A stretch of DNA of 64,000 nucleotides from BD2-11 sp965221785 (GCA_965221785.1 CBDCSR010000002.1:186001-250000), one strand, 5' to 3'; shown: positions 25,470-35,771, counted from the first letter of the stretch. Numbers and translations: made by a program. The notes: generated by a model not told the origin, from the letters alone.

Positions 25470-27920
25470 ATGAAGAGACTTTCCCAGGGCTCGGTTCTCC
25501 TCGCGACGTGGTCCCTGGCCGGCCTTGGCCTCATTCCGGGCGCCGGCACACCCGATGTCGTTCGAACCGCATCCCTCCACAGCGCTGATCCCGGCCCCGG
25601 GATCCTGCTCGCGACGGGATCGCCGGCCGTTCCCTCTCCGGCCCTTCCGTCACCCGCGCTCACGGCCGTTATCCAGCAGTACTGCGTCGTGTGCCACAAT
25701 GACGCGCTCCTCACCGGCAACCTCTCTCTGCAGCACTTCGCCGTGGAGTCCGCCACAGGGGAGCGGGAGACGGCGGAGAAAATGATCCGCAAGCTTCGCG
25801 CGGGAATGATGCCGCCACCCGGGATTCCGCGTCCGTCGGCCGATACCCTGCTTTCGCTGGTGGAGACGCTCGAATCCTCGGTCGACGAGGCCGCCCGCGC
25901 GCTCCCGAACCTGGGCACGCGAAGATTTCAGCGACTCAGCCGGCCTGAATACGAGCGCGTCATCCACGAACTCGTGGGGCTCGAGGTGAACGCCGACAAC
26001 TGGCTCCCCGAGGATCTGCTGGTGGGCAGCTTCGACAACATGTCCGCCGCTCAGAGCCTCTCGACCACCCTGCTGGACTCCTATCTGAAGGCCGCCATCG
26101 ACGTCAGCCGCCTCGCCATCGGAAACCCGCAGGCCCTCTCCTCCACCACGAAGCACCGCAACCCCCTGGAGGTGTCGCAGCACGCCTGGGACCAGGTCGA
26201 GGGAGCGCCTTTCGGCACCCGGGGCGGGATGGTTGTGACGCACGACTTCCCCGCGGACGGCGAGTACGTCTTCCGGGTGGAGACGGAGTTCGGCAGCGGC
26301 AACCAGGTCGCCGCCGAGGACATCGACATCTCCATCGACGGGGAACCGGCCGCGCTCCTCAGGCTCGAGTACAACGCCGCGCGCACCGTGCCCGCCATCG
26401 AGACCGAACCGATCTTTGTGCGCGCCGGCCAGCGCAAGGTCTCGGCAGCGTTCGTCAACGTCATCGAGGGTCCCTACGAGGACCGCTTCAGTCCCGCCGC
26501 GTGGTCGGCCGCGGGTACGGCGGGGGGCAGCTACGGAGTAACCGGCCTCACGCACCTGAAAGAGCTGCTCATCACCGGCCCGAGCAACATCTCGGGCGTG
26601 GCGGAGACCGAAAGCCGGCGGCGGATCTTCACCTGCCGTCCATCCGTGCCCGAGGAAGCCCGCCCGTGCGCGCAGTCGATTCTCTCGCGGCTCGCCACGC
26701 GCGCCCACCGCCGGCCGCCTTCGTCCGACGACATCGCCGACCTGATGCGCTTCTACGACGCGGCCGCGGCCGAGGAGGGCTTCGAGGTCGGGGTGCAGAT
26801 GGGCCTGCAGGCGATCCTGGTGTCCCCGGAGTTCGTCTTCCGGCTTGAACGCGAGCCCGCCGGCACGCGGCCCGGCGAGGGCTATCCCCTGAGCGACATC
26901 GACCTCGCCACCCGGCTCTCCTTCTTCCTGTGGGCCACGGTGCCCGACGAGGAGTTGCTGCAGGTCGCGGCGAGCGGCCGGCTCTCGGATCCGGAGGTCC
27001 TGGAGGCGCAGGTCGAGCGCATGCTGCGGGACCCCCGCTCCGAGACCCTCGCCACCCGCTTCGCCCACCAGTGGCTGAGGCTGCAGGACGTGGGCAAGGT
27101 ATGGCCGGAGTCCTACCTCTACCCCGACTTCTCCCAGCAGCTGGCCGACGCCATGGTGCGCGAGACCGAGCTGCTCTTCGACTACCTGGTGCGGGAAGAC
27201 CGGAGCCTGCTCGAACTGCTCGACGCGGACTTCACCTTCCTCAACCGGCGACTCGCGCGGCACTACGGGATCGAAGCCGACTTCCGGGGCGACGACTTCC
27301 GCCTCGTGCGCTATCCCGACGACCGCCGTCGGGGCGTGCTTGGCCACGGGAGCGTGCTGCACCTCACATCCATGTCGGGCCGGACCTCACCCGTGCTGCG
27401 CGGAAAGTGGGTGATGGAAGTGCTGATGGGGACGCCCCCACCTCCACCGCCGCCCAACGTCCCGACGCTTGAGGGAAGCCCGGACGCCGACGGGGATCGC
27501 ATCCTGACCACGCGCGAGCGCATGGAGTTGCACCGCTCGAGCCCGGTGTGCAGTTCCTGTCACAACTTCATCGACCCCATCGGCCTGGCGCTCGACAACT
27601 TCGACGTGACGGGACGGTGGCGGGTGCGCGAGAACATGGCCCCGCTCGACACCCGCGGCACCTTCTACGACGGCACCGCCCTGAGCTCGCCTTCGGAGCT
27701 GGCGGCGGTGCTTCTCAAGCGTCCTATTCCGCTCGCCCGCAACTTTACCGAGCATCTGCTCTCATACGCGATCGGGCGGCCCGCCGACCATCTGGATCAG
27801 CCGACCATCCGCGCCATCACGCGGGCGGCGGCGGACAGCAACTACAGCATCTCGTCGATCGTAGTGGGCGTCGTGAGGAGCGCTCCCTTCCGAATGCGAC
27901 AAACCCAGGAGGTTCAATGA
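25470..27920 (+). CDS. DUF1592/DUF1588/DUF1585-type secreted cytochrome-like protein (module 1)
   Basis: An 816-residue exported protein of the planctomycete-type PSD families. After a signal sequence it has a heme c motif QYCVVCHND (Cys72, Cys75, His76), a DUF1587-like part (MMPPPGIPRPSADTL; RFQRLSRPEYERVIHELVGL), a carbohydrate-binding-like beta insert (about 230-380), then DUF1595/1592 (LATRLSFFLWATVPDEELL), DUF1588 (GVLGHGSVLHLTSM) and DUF1585. A second CSSCHNFIDPIGLALDNFD (694 onward) is the conserved DUF1588 motif and may bind another heme. Biochemical role unknown. First gene of a five-gene operon; the stop overlaps the SusC start as ATGA with AGGAGG before it. Its upstream 215 bp hold the promoter, which I could not place. 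Confidence 0.88.
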   Translation: MKRLSQGSVLLATWSLAGLGLIPGAGTPDVVRTASLHSADPGPGILLATGSPAVPSPALPSPALTAVIQQYCVVCHNDALLTGNLSLQHFAVESATGERETAEKMIRKLRAGMMPPPGIPRPSADTLLSLVETLESSVDEAARALPNLGTRRFQRLSRPEYERVIHELVGLEVNADNWLPEDLLVGSFDNMSAAQSLSTTLLDSYLKAAIDVSRLAIGNPQALSSTTKHRNPLEVSQHAWDQVEGAPFGTRGGMVVTHDFPADGEYVFRVETEFGSGNQVAAEDIDISIDGEPAALLRLEYNAARTVPAIETEPIFVRAGQRKVSAAFVNVIEGPYEDRFSPAAWSAAGTAGGSYGVTGLTHLKELLITGPSNISGVAETESRRRIFTCRPSVPEEARPCAQSILSRLATRAHRRPPSSDDIADLMRFYDAAAAEEGFEVGVQMGLQAILVSPEFVFRLEREPAGTRPGEGYPLSDIDLATRLSFFLWATVPDEELLQVAASGRLSDPEVLEAQVERMLRDPRSETLATRFAHQWLRLQDVGKVWPESYLYPDFSQQLADAMVRETELLFDYLVREDRSLLELLDADFTFLNRRLARHYGIEADFRGDDFRLVRYPDDRRRGVLGHGSVLHLTSMSGRTSPVLRGKWVMEVLMGTPPPPPPPNVPTLEGSPDADGDRILTTRERMELHRSSPVCSSCHNFIDPIGLALDNFDVTGRWRVRENMAPLDTRGTFYDGTALSSPSELAAVLLKRPIPLARNFTEHLLSYAIGRPADHLDQPTIRAITRAAADSNYSISSIVVGVVRSAPFRMRQTQEVQ

Positions 27921-30919
27921 GAGAGTTCACGTCTGCAACCAGTCACCGCCCGACCCCGGTGGCGCCCCCGGTCATCGGCCGCGCCGCCGTTCTGGCCCTC
28001 GCCCTCCTGTGGTCCCTTCCCCTTGCCGCCCAGCAGGGGCAGATCACCGGGCTCGTCACCAACGCCGCCACCGGACAGCCCATCTCCTCGGCTCAGGTTT
28101 TCATCCCCGAGCTGAACATGGGAGCCCTCTCGGCTTCCAACGGCCGCTACCTCCTGCTGGGTGTGAACGCCGGCACGCATACGGTGCGCGTCGAGCGCAT
28201 CGGTTTCGCGGCTGCGACCCTGGAGGTCACCGTCGCGGTCGACCAGACTGCCGAGGCCAACTTCCAGCTCCAGGAGGTGGCCCTCAACCTGGACGAGATC
28301 GTGGTGACCGGAACCGGCGCGCCCACCCAGCGGCGCCGGTTGGGACAGACCATCACCTCGGTCACCTCCGACGAGCTCGCGATCGCGCCCATCACCAGCC
28401 TTTCCGACGCGCTGGTCGGGCGGCTCGCCGGGGCACGCGGCCTGATCTCGGGAGGTCAGACCGGAGCGGGTAGCGCGATCACGCTCAGGGGAACTTCGAG
28501 CATCAGTCAGCGGCAAAGCCCTCTCATCTACGTGGACGGCGTCCGCCTCGACAACGCGCTCGAGGACGCCCAGTCCGCGACCACCGACCGGTTGCAGGAC
28601 ATCAACCCGCAGGACATTGACCGCGTGGAAGTCATCCGGGGCGCCGCGGCCGCCACCCTCTACGGCACCGAGGCCTCGAGCGGCGTGATCCAGATCTTCA
28701 CCAAGCGGGGACAGACGGGTGCCCCGGTGTACGCCTTCTCCACCGACCTCCAGCACCTGAGTTTCCCGCGCGCCTTCCCGGACAACTGCGGATACAACCG
28801 TGCCGAGCACCAGCTCCTCTGTGACAGTCCCTGGGACGCGAACAAGGTCCTGGGATACCATCAGAACTACAACCTGTCCGTTCGGGGCGGGACACCCGGC
28901 CTGCGCTACTATCTGTCCGGACGCCTGATGGATGAGCGGAATCCCTCACCCAACAACGAACTGGCCAACCAGTCCGTGCGTGCCTCTTTCGACTTCACAC
29001 ACACGGAGAAGCTGTCCAGCCAGGTCGGGGTAAACGTCGTTCGGCGCAATCTGAGGACGGCCACGCCCGGCTGGGGCGACCTCTTCGGCAACCTCATGCT
29101 GGGGAATCCGCTGCGCGCGACCGAGACCAATCCCCACGGCGCGTACACACCGCTCCTGGCCAGCCGCATCACGGAGAACTTCCAGGAGTCCGTCAATACC
29201 ATGATCAACGGCTCGCTGATCTACCAGTGGGCCGACGGCCTCAGCTCCACTCTTCAGGTGGGACACAACTTCATCGATAGCCGCTTCAGCGAGTTCTTCC
29301 CCCAGGGCGTGGTCGCGGAGTCCGTGACCGGGTACAAGCGGGTGCGGAATTCGCGATTCGCCACGACCACGCTGGACTTCAGCACCCACTGGGAAACCCA
29401 GATCAGCGACCGGATGGTCGGAAACGTCACCGTGGGCGGCCAGAGCTTCCGCGAGACGCAGGCTTTCGAGGTGGCCTCCGTGCGCGAGTTCGGATCACCC
29501 ACGCTCAAGACCCTGAGCGGGGGCGCCCAGATCACGGGCGTGAGCGAGGGCTATGAAGAGGTGATCAACGCGGGTCTTTTCGTCCAGGGCCAGGTCGGGC
29601 TCGATGACCGGCTCTTCCTGACCGGCGGCGTGCGGGCCGATGGCAACTCGGCGTTCGGTGAGGACTTCGGCCTGCAGGTCTATCCCAAGGCTGGCGTGTC
29701 GTGGGTCGTCTCCGAGTACGACTTCTGGAACGTCGGCTGGATGAACGAGCTGAGGCTGCGCGCGGCTCTGGGGGCCTCGGGCCTGCAGCCGGGCGCCTTC
29801 GACGCCCAGCGCACCTGGAACCCGAACAGCAGCGTCATCGGCGGCTACCTGACGCCCGAGAACCTGGGCAATTCGGAACTCAAGCCCGAACGCTCCACCG
29901 AGATCGAGATGGCGATCGAGACCGGGATGCTGGACGGCCGCTTCGGGATGGAGCTGGTCTACTTCAACCAGACCACCAACGACGCCCTGCTCCCGGTGCC
30001 GCCTTCGCCCGGTGACGGCTTCGTCAACTCGCAGCTCCGGAACCTGGGCACGCTCAAGTCGTGGGGGCTCGAACTGACTGCGGATGCGCGCCTGATTCAG
30101 AGCCCGAACTTCACCTGGGATCTGACGCTGAGCCCAACCTATCTCAAGCAGTGGGCCGATGATCTGGGCGGGCAGCCCGACCGGCGGCTCGGCCGGCGGC
30201 GCCGCTTCCACTCCCTCTACGAGGGGATGTGGCCCGGCATCTGGATCGCTCCCATCGTCGATCCCAACCAGCCCTACATTCTCTCCGGACCCATCGACGA
30301 GATCCGCAGCCGAAGGGATATCGCGCCCAACATCCTGAAGGCGGCCGACGGCACCGACTCGCTGGCGGTAATCGGAAGACCACAGCCGAACTGGACCGTC
30401 GACATCCGCAGCGCCATGCAGATCGGAAGCTTCACCTTCCGCAATATCCTCGAAGCGGCGGGCGGCTTCATCGTCTCGAACGAGACCGACCACCTGCGCA
30501 ATGCGCTCGGCAACGGCCCACTGGTGGCCACGCTGGAGCACACCCTCAACGATCCCAATGCCAGCACCGAGGAGAAGCAGCGGCTGGTCGACGAGTACGG
30601 ACGAAAACACAACGGGGTCATCTCCAACACCGTATATCCGGGCGACTATCTGCGCTGGGCCGAAGCCACGGTCTCCTGGCAGTTGCCGGACGCCCTTGCC
30701 GAGCGTATCGCCGCCACCAGCGCACAGGTGAGCGTGGGCGTCAAGAACCTCAAGGTGTTCAGCGACTATCTGAGTTCGCCCAAGAACGGCTGGATCGACC
30801 CGGGCACCCGCGGCATCGAAGCGGGCACCGATGGCGACGACTACTTCACCCAGAACGTCGACTACCTGAAGGTGCCGGCTCCGAGACGCCTGGTCTTCTC
30901 CCTCAGGGCCCAGTTCTGA
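27917..30919 (+). CDS. SusC/RagA-type TonB-dependent outer-membrane transporter
   Basis: A 1000-residue outer-membrane importer. Signal peptide VLALALLWSLPLAAQ; a carboxypeptidase-regulatory-like beta domain (GQITGLVTNAATGQPISSAQ, about 40-115), the TonB-box-like LDEIVVTGTG near 130, the plug domain (VEVIRGAAAATLYGTEASSG near 240) and a beta-barrel that ends in the terminal-Phe signal RLVFSLRAQF. It would bring in oligomers such as glycans or peptides, working with the SusD lipoprotein that follows 25 bp downstream. ATG at 27917 is fixed by AGGAGG five bases upstream and by overlap with the DUF1592 stop; the longer open frame is noncoding shadow. No glycosidase or sigma/anti-sigma pair is next to it. 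Confidence 0.95.
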   Translation: MREFTSATSHRPTPVAPPVIGRAAVLALALLWSLPLAAQQGQITGLVTNAATGQPISSAQVFIPELNMGALSASNGRYLLLGVNAGTHTVRVERIGFAAATLEVTVAVDQTAEANFQLQEVALNLDEIVVTGTGAPTQRRRLGQTITSVTSDELAIAPITSLSDALVGRLAGARGLISGGQTGAGSAITLRGTSSISQRQSPLIYVDGVRLDNALEDAQSATTDRLQDINPQDIDRVEVIRGAAAATLYGTEASSGVIQIFTKRGQTGAPVYAFSTDLQHLSFPRAFPDNCGYNRAEHQLLCDSPWDANKVLGYHQNYNLSVRGGTPGLRYYLSGRLMDERNPSPNNELANQSVRASFDFTHTEKLSSQVGVNVVRRNLRTATPGWGDLFGNLMLGNPLRATETNPHGAYTPLLASRITENFQESVNTMINGSLIYQWADGLSSTLQVGHNFIDSRFSEFFPQGVVAESVTGYKRVRNSRFATTTLDFSTHWETQISDRMVGNVTVGGQSFRETQAFEVASVREFGSPTLKTLSGGAQITGVSEGYEEVINAGLFVQGQVGLDDRLFLTGGVRADGNSAFGEDFGLQVYPKAGVSWVVSEYDFWNVGWMNELRLRAALGASGLQPGAFDAQRTWNPNSSVIGGYLTPENLGNSELKPERSTEIEMAIETGMLDGRFGMELVYFNQTTNDALLPVPPSPGDGFVNSQLRNLGTLKSWGLELTADARLIQSPNFTWDLTLSPTYLKQWADDLGGQPDRRLGRRRRFHSLYEGMWPGIWIAPIVDPNQPYILSGPIDEIRSRRDIAPNILKAADGTDSLAVIGRPQPNWTVDIRSAMQIGSFTFRNILEAAGGFIVSNETDHLRNALGNGPLVATLEHTLNDPNASTEEKQRLVDEYGRKHNGVISNTVYPGDYLRWAEATVSWQLPDALAERIAATSAQVSVGVKNLKVFSDYLSSPKNGWIDPGTRGIEAGTDGDDYFTQNVDYLKVPAPRRLVFSLRAQF

Positions 30920-30944
30920 CCGGGCCGAAAATGCGGAGGCAATC

Positions 30945-32375
30945 ATGAACATGCATGAGAGACAAGGGAGCCGACCGATGATTGAGAACGGAAACGCAAC
31001 TGCCGGAAGATTCACGGGAACACCACGACTGAGGGGTCTCGCGGCCCTCGCTTCGGGAATGCTGCTGACTGCGGCCATCGGATGCAGCGACTTTCTGGAG
31101 GTGGACAACCCGGCCAGCCTGCTGGACGAGGACCTGGAGCGGAAGGAGCTTCTGGGGACGCTGGCCAATACGCCGGAGGGGAATCTCGCCGGCACCTACT
31201 CCAGCCTGCTGACGCGACACGGGCTCCTGAGCGACGAGCTGTTCCATCCCACCACGCAGCTCGAGAACATCGACGCCATGCGAGGAAACCGCCTCGCGTC
31301 CAACTCCGCCGTGGAAGGCCACTGGCGCGGGCTCGCCCAGGCGCGCTGGCTCGCGGACGAGGTGGCCGAACGCCTCGCTGCGGCCGGGGGCAACGACCTG
31401 GGTGTCGCGCACGCGCACTTCTTCGGCGGGCTGACCCGCATCACCATGGCGGATCACTACAACGTGATCGTGTACGGCGCGGAGGACCAGCTGCGTGGCC
31501 CGGTCGACGTGATCGCGGAGTCCATCGAGCGCTTCCAGCAGGCGGCCCAGGTGGCGCAGTCCGCAGGGGATGCGAACTTTGCCGCGGCCGCGATGGGACA
31601 GGTCGCGCGGGCCTACCGCTCGCTCTACTACGAGCGCACCCACCTCCAGGGCCAGATGGACCGCAGCCTGTTCGACCAGGCCGAATCGGCGGCCCGGCAG
31701 GCGCTTTCGACGGCCCCGGACTACAACTTCTCGCTGCGCTTCGGCGCCCCCGGCGGCTCCAACTCGGGGGCCTCTCTGGGGGGTCCGTACGGAGGCACCA
31801 ACCGGATCGATGAGATCTATCTCTTCCTTCCCGACCCCGTGACCGGAGACTGGGATCCGCGCATCCCGCACGAGGAAACGACCCGCGAGGAGCCGCTCGG
31901 CACCAGCTCCTACAACCTGAAGTACACTGCGCGCGAAACTCCGCTCCCGCTCAGCCGCGCCGCCGAGGCGATGCTCATCATCGCGGAGTCCCGGCTGCTG
32001 GCCGGCGATCTGGCGGGCGCGGTCGAATGGATCAACAACACGCGCGCGGCGGCGAGGGTCCGCACAATGTCGGGCGATTGGGGCGACGCCTCGCGCGGCT
32101 GGCCCCCCATGGGGCACGCGCTCTCCGACCTAAGGGACTTCGCCAGCATGGATGCCGGCGAGATCATGGCCCAGCTCCAGCACGAGCGCAGGGCTGAGTT
32201 CTGGATGGAGATGCGGCGCTGGCAGGACATGCGCTACTACGAGATCTTCCCCTACCGCTGGTTCGACCAGAACAAGGCGATGGGGATTCATCTGCGCTGG
32301 CCGCCCTCTCCCGAGGACGTGAATGCGAATCCCAACCTCACCAACGAAATCGCGCAAAGGCTCTATACCAACTGA
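30945..32375 (+). CDS. SusD/RagB-family nutrient-binding outer-membrane lipoprotein
   Basis: A 476-residue lipoprotein. The lipobox is LTAAIGC with Cys47 and the adjoining DFLEVDNPASL is the usual SusD mature start. Helical TPR-like body with HFFGGLTRITMADHYN and, near the end, ELQHERRAEFWMEMRRWQDMRYY-like segment (HERRAEFWMEMRRWQD) typical of the family. It should cap the SusC barrel and hold the ligand at the cell surface. The start has GGAGG five bases upstream; an internal ATG at 30978 would give a more normal signal length. Third gene of the operon. Confidence 0.93.
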   Translation: MNMHERQGSRPMIENGNATAGRFTGTPRLRGLAALASGMLLTAAIGCSDFLEVDNPASLLDEDLERKELLGTLANTPEGNLAGTYSSLLTRHGLLSDELFHPTTQLENIDAMRGNRLASNSAVEGHWRGLAQARWLADEVAERLAAAGGNDLGVAHAHFFGGLTRITMADHYNVIVYGAEDQLRGPVDVIAESIERFQQAAQVAQSAGDANFAAAAMGQVARAYRSLYYERTHLQGQMDRSLFDQAESAARQALSTAPDYNFSLRFGAPGGSNSGASLGGPYGGTNRIDEIYLFLPDPVTGDWDPRIPHEETTREEPLGTSSYNLKYTARETPLPLSRAAEAMLIIAESRLLAGDLAGAVEWINNTRAAARVRTMSGDWGDASRGWPPMGHALSDLRDFASMDAGEIMAQLQHERRAEFWMEMRRWQDMRYYEIFPYRWFDQNKAMGIHLRWPPSPEDVNANPNLTNEIAQRLYTN

Positions 32376-32400
32376 GTCGCCGGATGGAGGAAGCTCGTCC

Positions 32401-33822
32401 ATGAATTTCATCACCGGAAGACACCTTTCGCGCCGCGCCTTCCTGCGGGGCGCCGGAGCCACGGTGGGCCTGCCCTTGCTCGACGCCATGGTCCCCGCGG
32501 GAAGGCCCTGGAGCGATGCGGCTCAGTCGCAATTCACGCGGCTGGTGTGCGTCGAGGAGTCGATGGGGTGCGCGGGCGGAAATGACTGGGGCGACGCGCA
32601 GAACCTGTTCGCGCCGGCGAAGGCGGGGCGCGACTTCGAGCTGAAGGCGGAGAGCCAGCTGAAGCCCCTGGAAGCCTACCGGGATTACCTGACCATCGTC
32701 AGCAACACCGACGTGCGCATGGCGGAGCCTTACCGGGCCGAGGAAATCGGCGGCGACCATGACCGCTCCACGGCGGTCTTCCTCACCCAGGCTCATCCGC
32801 TGCAGACCCAGGCCGACGTCTACCTCGGCAAGTCCCTCGACCAGGTCCATGCCGATCGCTTCGGCCAGGACACCGCCCTGCCCTCGCTCGAGATCACGAC
32901 GGAGCAGATGGACCGCGGGGGCGGGTGCGCCTACAACTACCACTGCGCGTACACGACCACCCTGGCGTGGGAGTCGCCCACCCAGCCGCTTCCGGCGATC
33001 CGGGAGCCCCGGCGGGTGTTCGAGCAGCTCTTCGGCGCGGGCGACTCCCCGGCCGACCGCGCCGTGCGGCTGCGCAGCAGCCAGAGCCTGCTCGACTGGG
33101 TGCTGGTCGAGCTGAACGACCTGAAGCGGGAGCTGGGGGCGCTGGACCGCCAGGCGCTCGATCAATACGCCACCCACGTCCGCGAGCTGGAGCGGCGCAT
33201 CGAGCTGGTGGAGGCGCAGAACTCGAGCGGCGAGGAGCGGCAGATGCCGGAGGCGCCTTCGGGGATTCCGGACCGCTGGGAAGACCACATGCGGCTGATG
33301 TTCGACCTGCAGGTGCTCGCCCTGCAGGCGGACCTGACCCGGGTCATCACCTTCAAGACGGGCTTCGACCTGCAGAACAGCACCTTCCCCGACAGCGGCA
33401 CCAGCAAGTCCTTCCACGCGGCGTCGCACCACGGCAACGTCCCCTCCGCCGTCATGGAGTTCAACGTCATCAACACGTATCGCCTGGGGCAGATGGCTTA
33501 CTTCCTCGAGAAGATGAAGAACACCTTGGAGGGCGAGGCGTCGCTGCTCGACAAGACGGCGATCATCTGGGGATCCCCGATGGGAGACCCCAACCTGCAC
33601 AACCACCGGCGCTGCCCGCTCCTGCTCATGGGCCATGCCAATGGCGCGCTGGAGGGCAACCTGCATCTGAGGGCGCCCAAGGGGACGCCGATGGCCAACG
33701 TGTTCGTGAGCCTGATGCAGCGCCTCGGGCACGACGACATGCGCGCCTTCGGGGACAGCACGGGCGAGTTCCCGCTCAGCTTTCCGGTCGGCCGGGCGGT
33801 GAGCACGCGGAGGGAGCCATGA
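32401..33822 (+). CDS. DUF1552 (HxxSHH) protein, Tat-exported (module 1)
   Basis: A 473-residue protein of unknown biochemical function. The twin-arginine-like signal HLSRRAFLRGAGATVGLPLL predicts export in folded form. The name-giving motif HxxSHH is present as FHAASHHGN (His339 to His344), and a metal-binding-like end IWGSPMGDPNLHNHRRCP lies near 395. DUF1552 proteins are usually found beside DUF1592 proteins, as here. The ATG at 32401 was chosen because it begins the Tat signal; the ribosome site GGAGG is 12 bases away. Its stop overlaps the ankyrin gene as ATGA. Confidence 0.88.
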   Translation: MNFITGRHLSRRAFLRGAGATVGLPLLDAMVPAGRPWSDAAQSQFTRLVCVEESMGCAGGNDWGDAQNLFAPAKAGRDFELKAESQLKPLEAYRDYLTIVSNTDVRMAEPYRAEEIGGDHDRSTAVFLTQAHPLQTQADVYLGKSLDQVHADRFGQDTALPSLEITTEQMDRGGGCAYNYHCAYTTTLAWESPTQPLPAIREPRRVFEQLFGAGDSPADRAVRLRSSQSLLDWVLVELNDLKRELGALDRQALDQYATHVRELERRIELVEAQNSSGEERQMPEAPSGIPDRWEDHMRLMFDLQVLALQADLTRVITFKTGFDLQNSTFPDSGTSKSFHAASHHGNVPSAVMEFNVINTYRLGQMAYFLEKMKNTLEGEASLLDKTAIIWGSPMGDPNLHNHRRCPLLLMGHANGALEGNLHLRAPKGTPMANVFVSLMQRLGHDDMRAFGDSTGEFPLSFPVGRAVSTRREP

Positions 33823-35771
33823 GGCTCGGACGCGGGATGACGGGCGCCGGCGCGGTTCTGGCGGTCGTGCTGGCCCTGGGTGCCGCGATGCCGCAGGACG
33901 GGCTGCTGGATGCGGCCAGGCGCGGTGACGCGGACGCGGTGCGCGCGCTTCTCGAGGAAGGCGCCGATCCTGACCTCGCGCAGGGAGACGGCCTGACGGC
34001 GCTGCACGTGGCCGCCCGCGAGGGTCATCTGGAGGTGGTGGATGTCCTGATCGCAGCCGGGGCCGAGACCAACGCGGCCACGCGAATCGGTGACTACACC
34101 CCCCTGCACCTGGCCGGCGGCGCGGGACACGCGGATGTAGTGGGCGCGCTTCTGGGCGCGGGCGCCGACCCGGGAGCGGTGACCACCTCCAGCGGCGTGA
34201 CCCCCCTCCACCTAGCGGCGGAGGCGCGCGACGGCGAGGGGGCCGTGCGTCTGCTGCTGGAGCACGGCGCGCCGGTGAACGCGCGCGAGCGATCGGCCGG
34301 GCAGACGCCCCTCATGTTCGCCGCTGCTGCCGGGCGCGCGGCCTCCGCGGCCGAACTGCTGCGTCACGGCGCCGACCCCTCGATCTCCACCGAGGTGGGG
34401 GACGTGCTGCGCCGCATGGCGATCAGCAGTGCGGCCCAGGGGCGTCTGCTGGAGGCGCTGTCCGAGATCCAGCGGGCAACCGAGGGCGGGACCGCCAGGG
34501 AGCCGACCGCCGCCGAAGTGCAGGCCGCGCTCGCGGCTCAGCGGGAGTATCTCGACTCCGAGGAGCTGCAGGAGCAGTTGGCCGACTTTCAACCCGACGA
34601 CCTTTCCAGCGTGGTGCCCGCGTGGGACACGCCCGCCGGCTACGTCAGCGAGAACGAAATCGTCCAGCGGCCCATGTACGAGACCCTGGTCGGCAGGACC
34701 GGCGGCATGACCGCCCTGCTGCACGCCGCCCGCGAGGGCCATCTGGAGGTCGCGCGGGTGCTCCTGGACGGCGGCGCCGACATCGACCAGGTCGCGGGCG
34801 ACGGGGCCAGCCCGCTCACCATCGCCGCGCTCAACGGCCAGTTCGACATGGCGATGCTGCTCATCGAGCGCGGCGCCGACCCCGATCTGGCCACCCACAC
34901 CGACGGCATCGCTCCCCTGTTCGCGGTGCTCCAGACCCAGTGGGCCTTCAAGTTCACCGACCACCCCCATCCGCGCGCGCACGACAACCAGGCGACCACG
35001 CATATGGATGTCCTGCACGCGCTTCTGGAGGCGGGCGCCGACCCGAACGCGCCAATCCGCACCCACCTGTGGTACTCCGATTTCCTGCGCGGCAAGCTGG
35101 GGCTGAACCTGACCGGGGCCACCCCCTTCTGGCGGGCGGCGCTGGCCCAGGACCTGCCCGCCATGAAGGCGCTGGTGGCGCACGGGGCGGACCCGGACCT
35201 GCCCACCACCTGGCCGGAGCCGGGGATGCGCGAGGGACGCCAGAACGACGGACGCCTGCAAGAGGATTCCGGGCTCCCCATGATCCCCGAGGGGACCCCC
35301 AACATGTATCCCATCCACGCCGCAGCGGGCGGCGGGTACATGGGGCTCGGCGCATTCCTGATGAACCACGTGCCGAACAACTTCCTCAACACCGTGAAGT
35401 ACCTGGTCGAGGAGCACGGCGCCGACGTCAACCTCCCCGACTCGTGGGGCTATACGCCGCTGCACTACGCCTCTGTGCGGGGCGGCAACGACCTCATCGA
35501 GTACCTGGTGTCGAAGGGAGCCGACGTGAGCGCGATCAGCCGGCTGGGCCAGTCCACGGCAGACATGGCCCGCGGCGGGCGGGCGGGGTACTTCTCCCGG
35601 CCGTCCTACCCGGGGACCGTCGACCTCCTGGTGGGCCTCGGGTCCGAGTTGCGGTGCCTGAACACCCACTTCCGCGGCACCGGCGACTTCTGCCCGGGGG
35701 CGGGGGTGGAGGCGTTCGACACGCAGGGTCCTCCCGGGGGACAGAATCGGCCGCCGGGCGGAAGGCGTTGA
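33819..35771 (+). CDS. Secreted ankyrin-repeat protein (module 1)
   Basis: A 650-residue exported protein: signal peptide (TGAGAVLAVVLALGAAMPQ), a first block of about five ankyrin repeats (25-195; TALHVAAREGHLEVVDVLI, TPLHLAGGAGHADVV), a helical linker (200-290; PTAAEVQAALAAQREYLDSE), a second block (290-480; LLHAAREGHLEVARVLLDGG), a loop that begins YPIHAAAGGGY, two last repeats (GYTPLHYASVRGG) and a tail with two cysteines (LRCLNTHF, GDFCPG). Bacterial ankyrins are protein-binding scaffolds; the probable partners are the DUF1592/DUF1552 proteins of the same operon. The ATG overlaps the DUF1552 stop. It is paralogous to the gene at 59349-61580. Confidence 0.9.
   Translation: MRLGRGMTGAGAVLAVVLALGAAMPQDGLLDAARRGDADAVRALLEEGADPDLAQGDGLTALHVAAREGHLEVVDVLIAAGAETNAATRIGDYTPLHLAGGAGHADVVGALLGAGADPGAVTTSSGVTPLHLAAEARDGEGAVRLLLEHGAPVNARERSAGQTPLMFAAAAGRAASAAELLRHGADPSISTEVGDVLRRMAISSAAQGRLLEALSEIQRATEGGTAREPTAAEVQAALAAQREYLDSEELQEQLADFQPDDLSSVVPAWDTPAGYVSENEIVQRPMYETLVGRTGGMTALLHAAREGHLEVARVLLDGGADIDQVAGDGASPLTIAALNGQFDMAMLLIERGADPDLATHTDGIAPLFAVLQTQWAFKFTDHPHPRAHDNQATTHMDVLHALLEAGADPNAPIRTHLWYSDFLRGKLGLNLTGATPFWRAALAQDLPAMKALVAHGADPDLPTTWPEPGMREGRQNDGRLQEDSGLPMIPEGTPNMYPIHAAAGGGYMGLGAFLMNHVPNNFLNTVKYLVEEHGADVNLPDSWGYTPLHYASVRGGNDLIEYLVSKGADVSAISRLGQSTADMARGGRAGYFSRPSYPGTVDLLVGLGSELRCLNTHFRGTGDFCPGAGVEAFDTQGPPGGQNRPPGGRR

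Noticed and set aside
27548..27916. N-terminal extension of SusC by 123 codons
   Set aside because: Overlaps the DUF1592 gene in another frame; the signal peptide and AGGAGG fit 27917.
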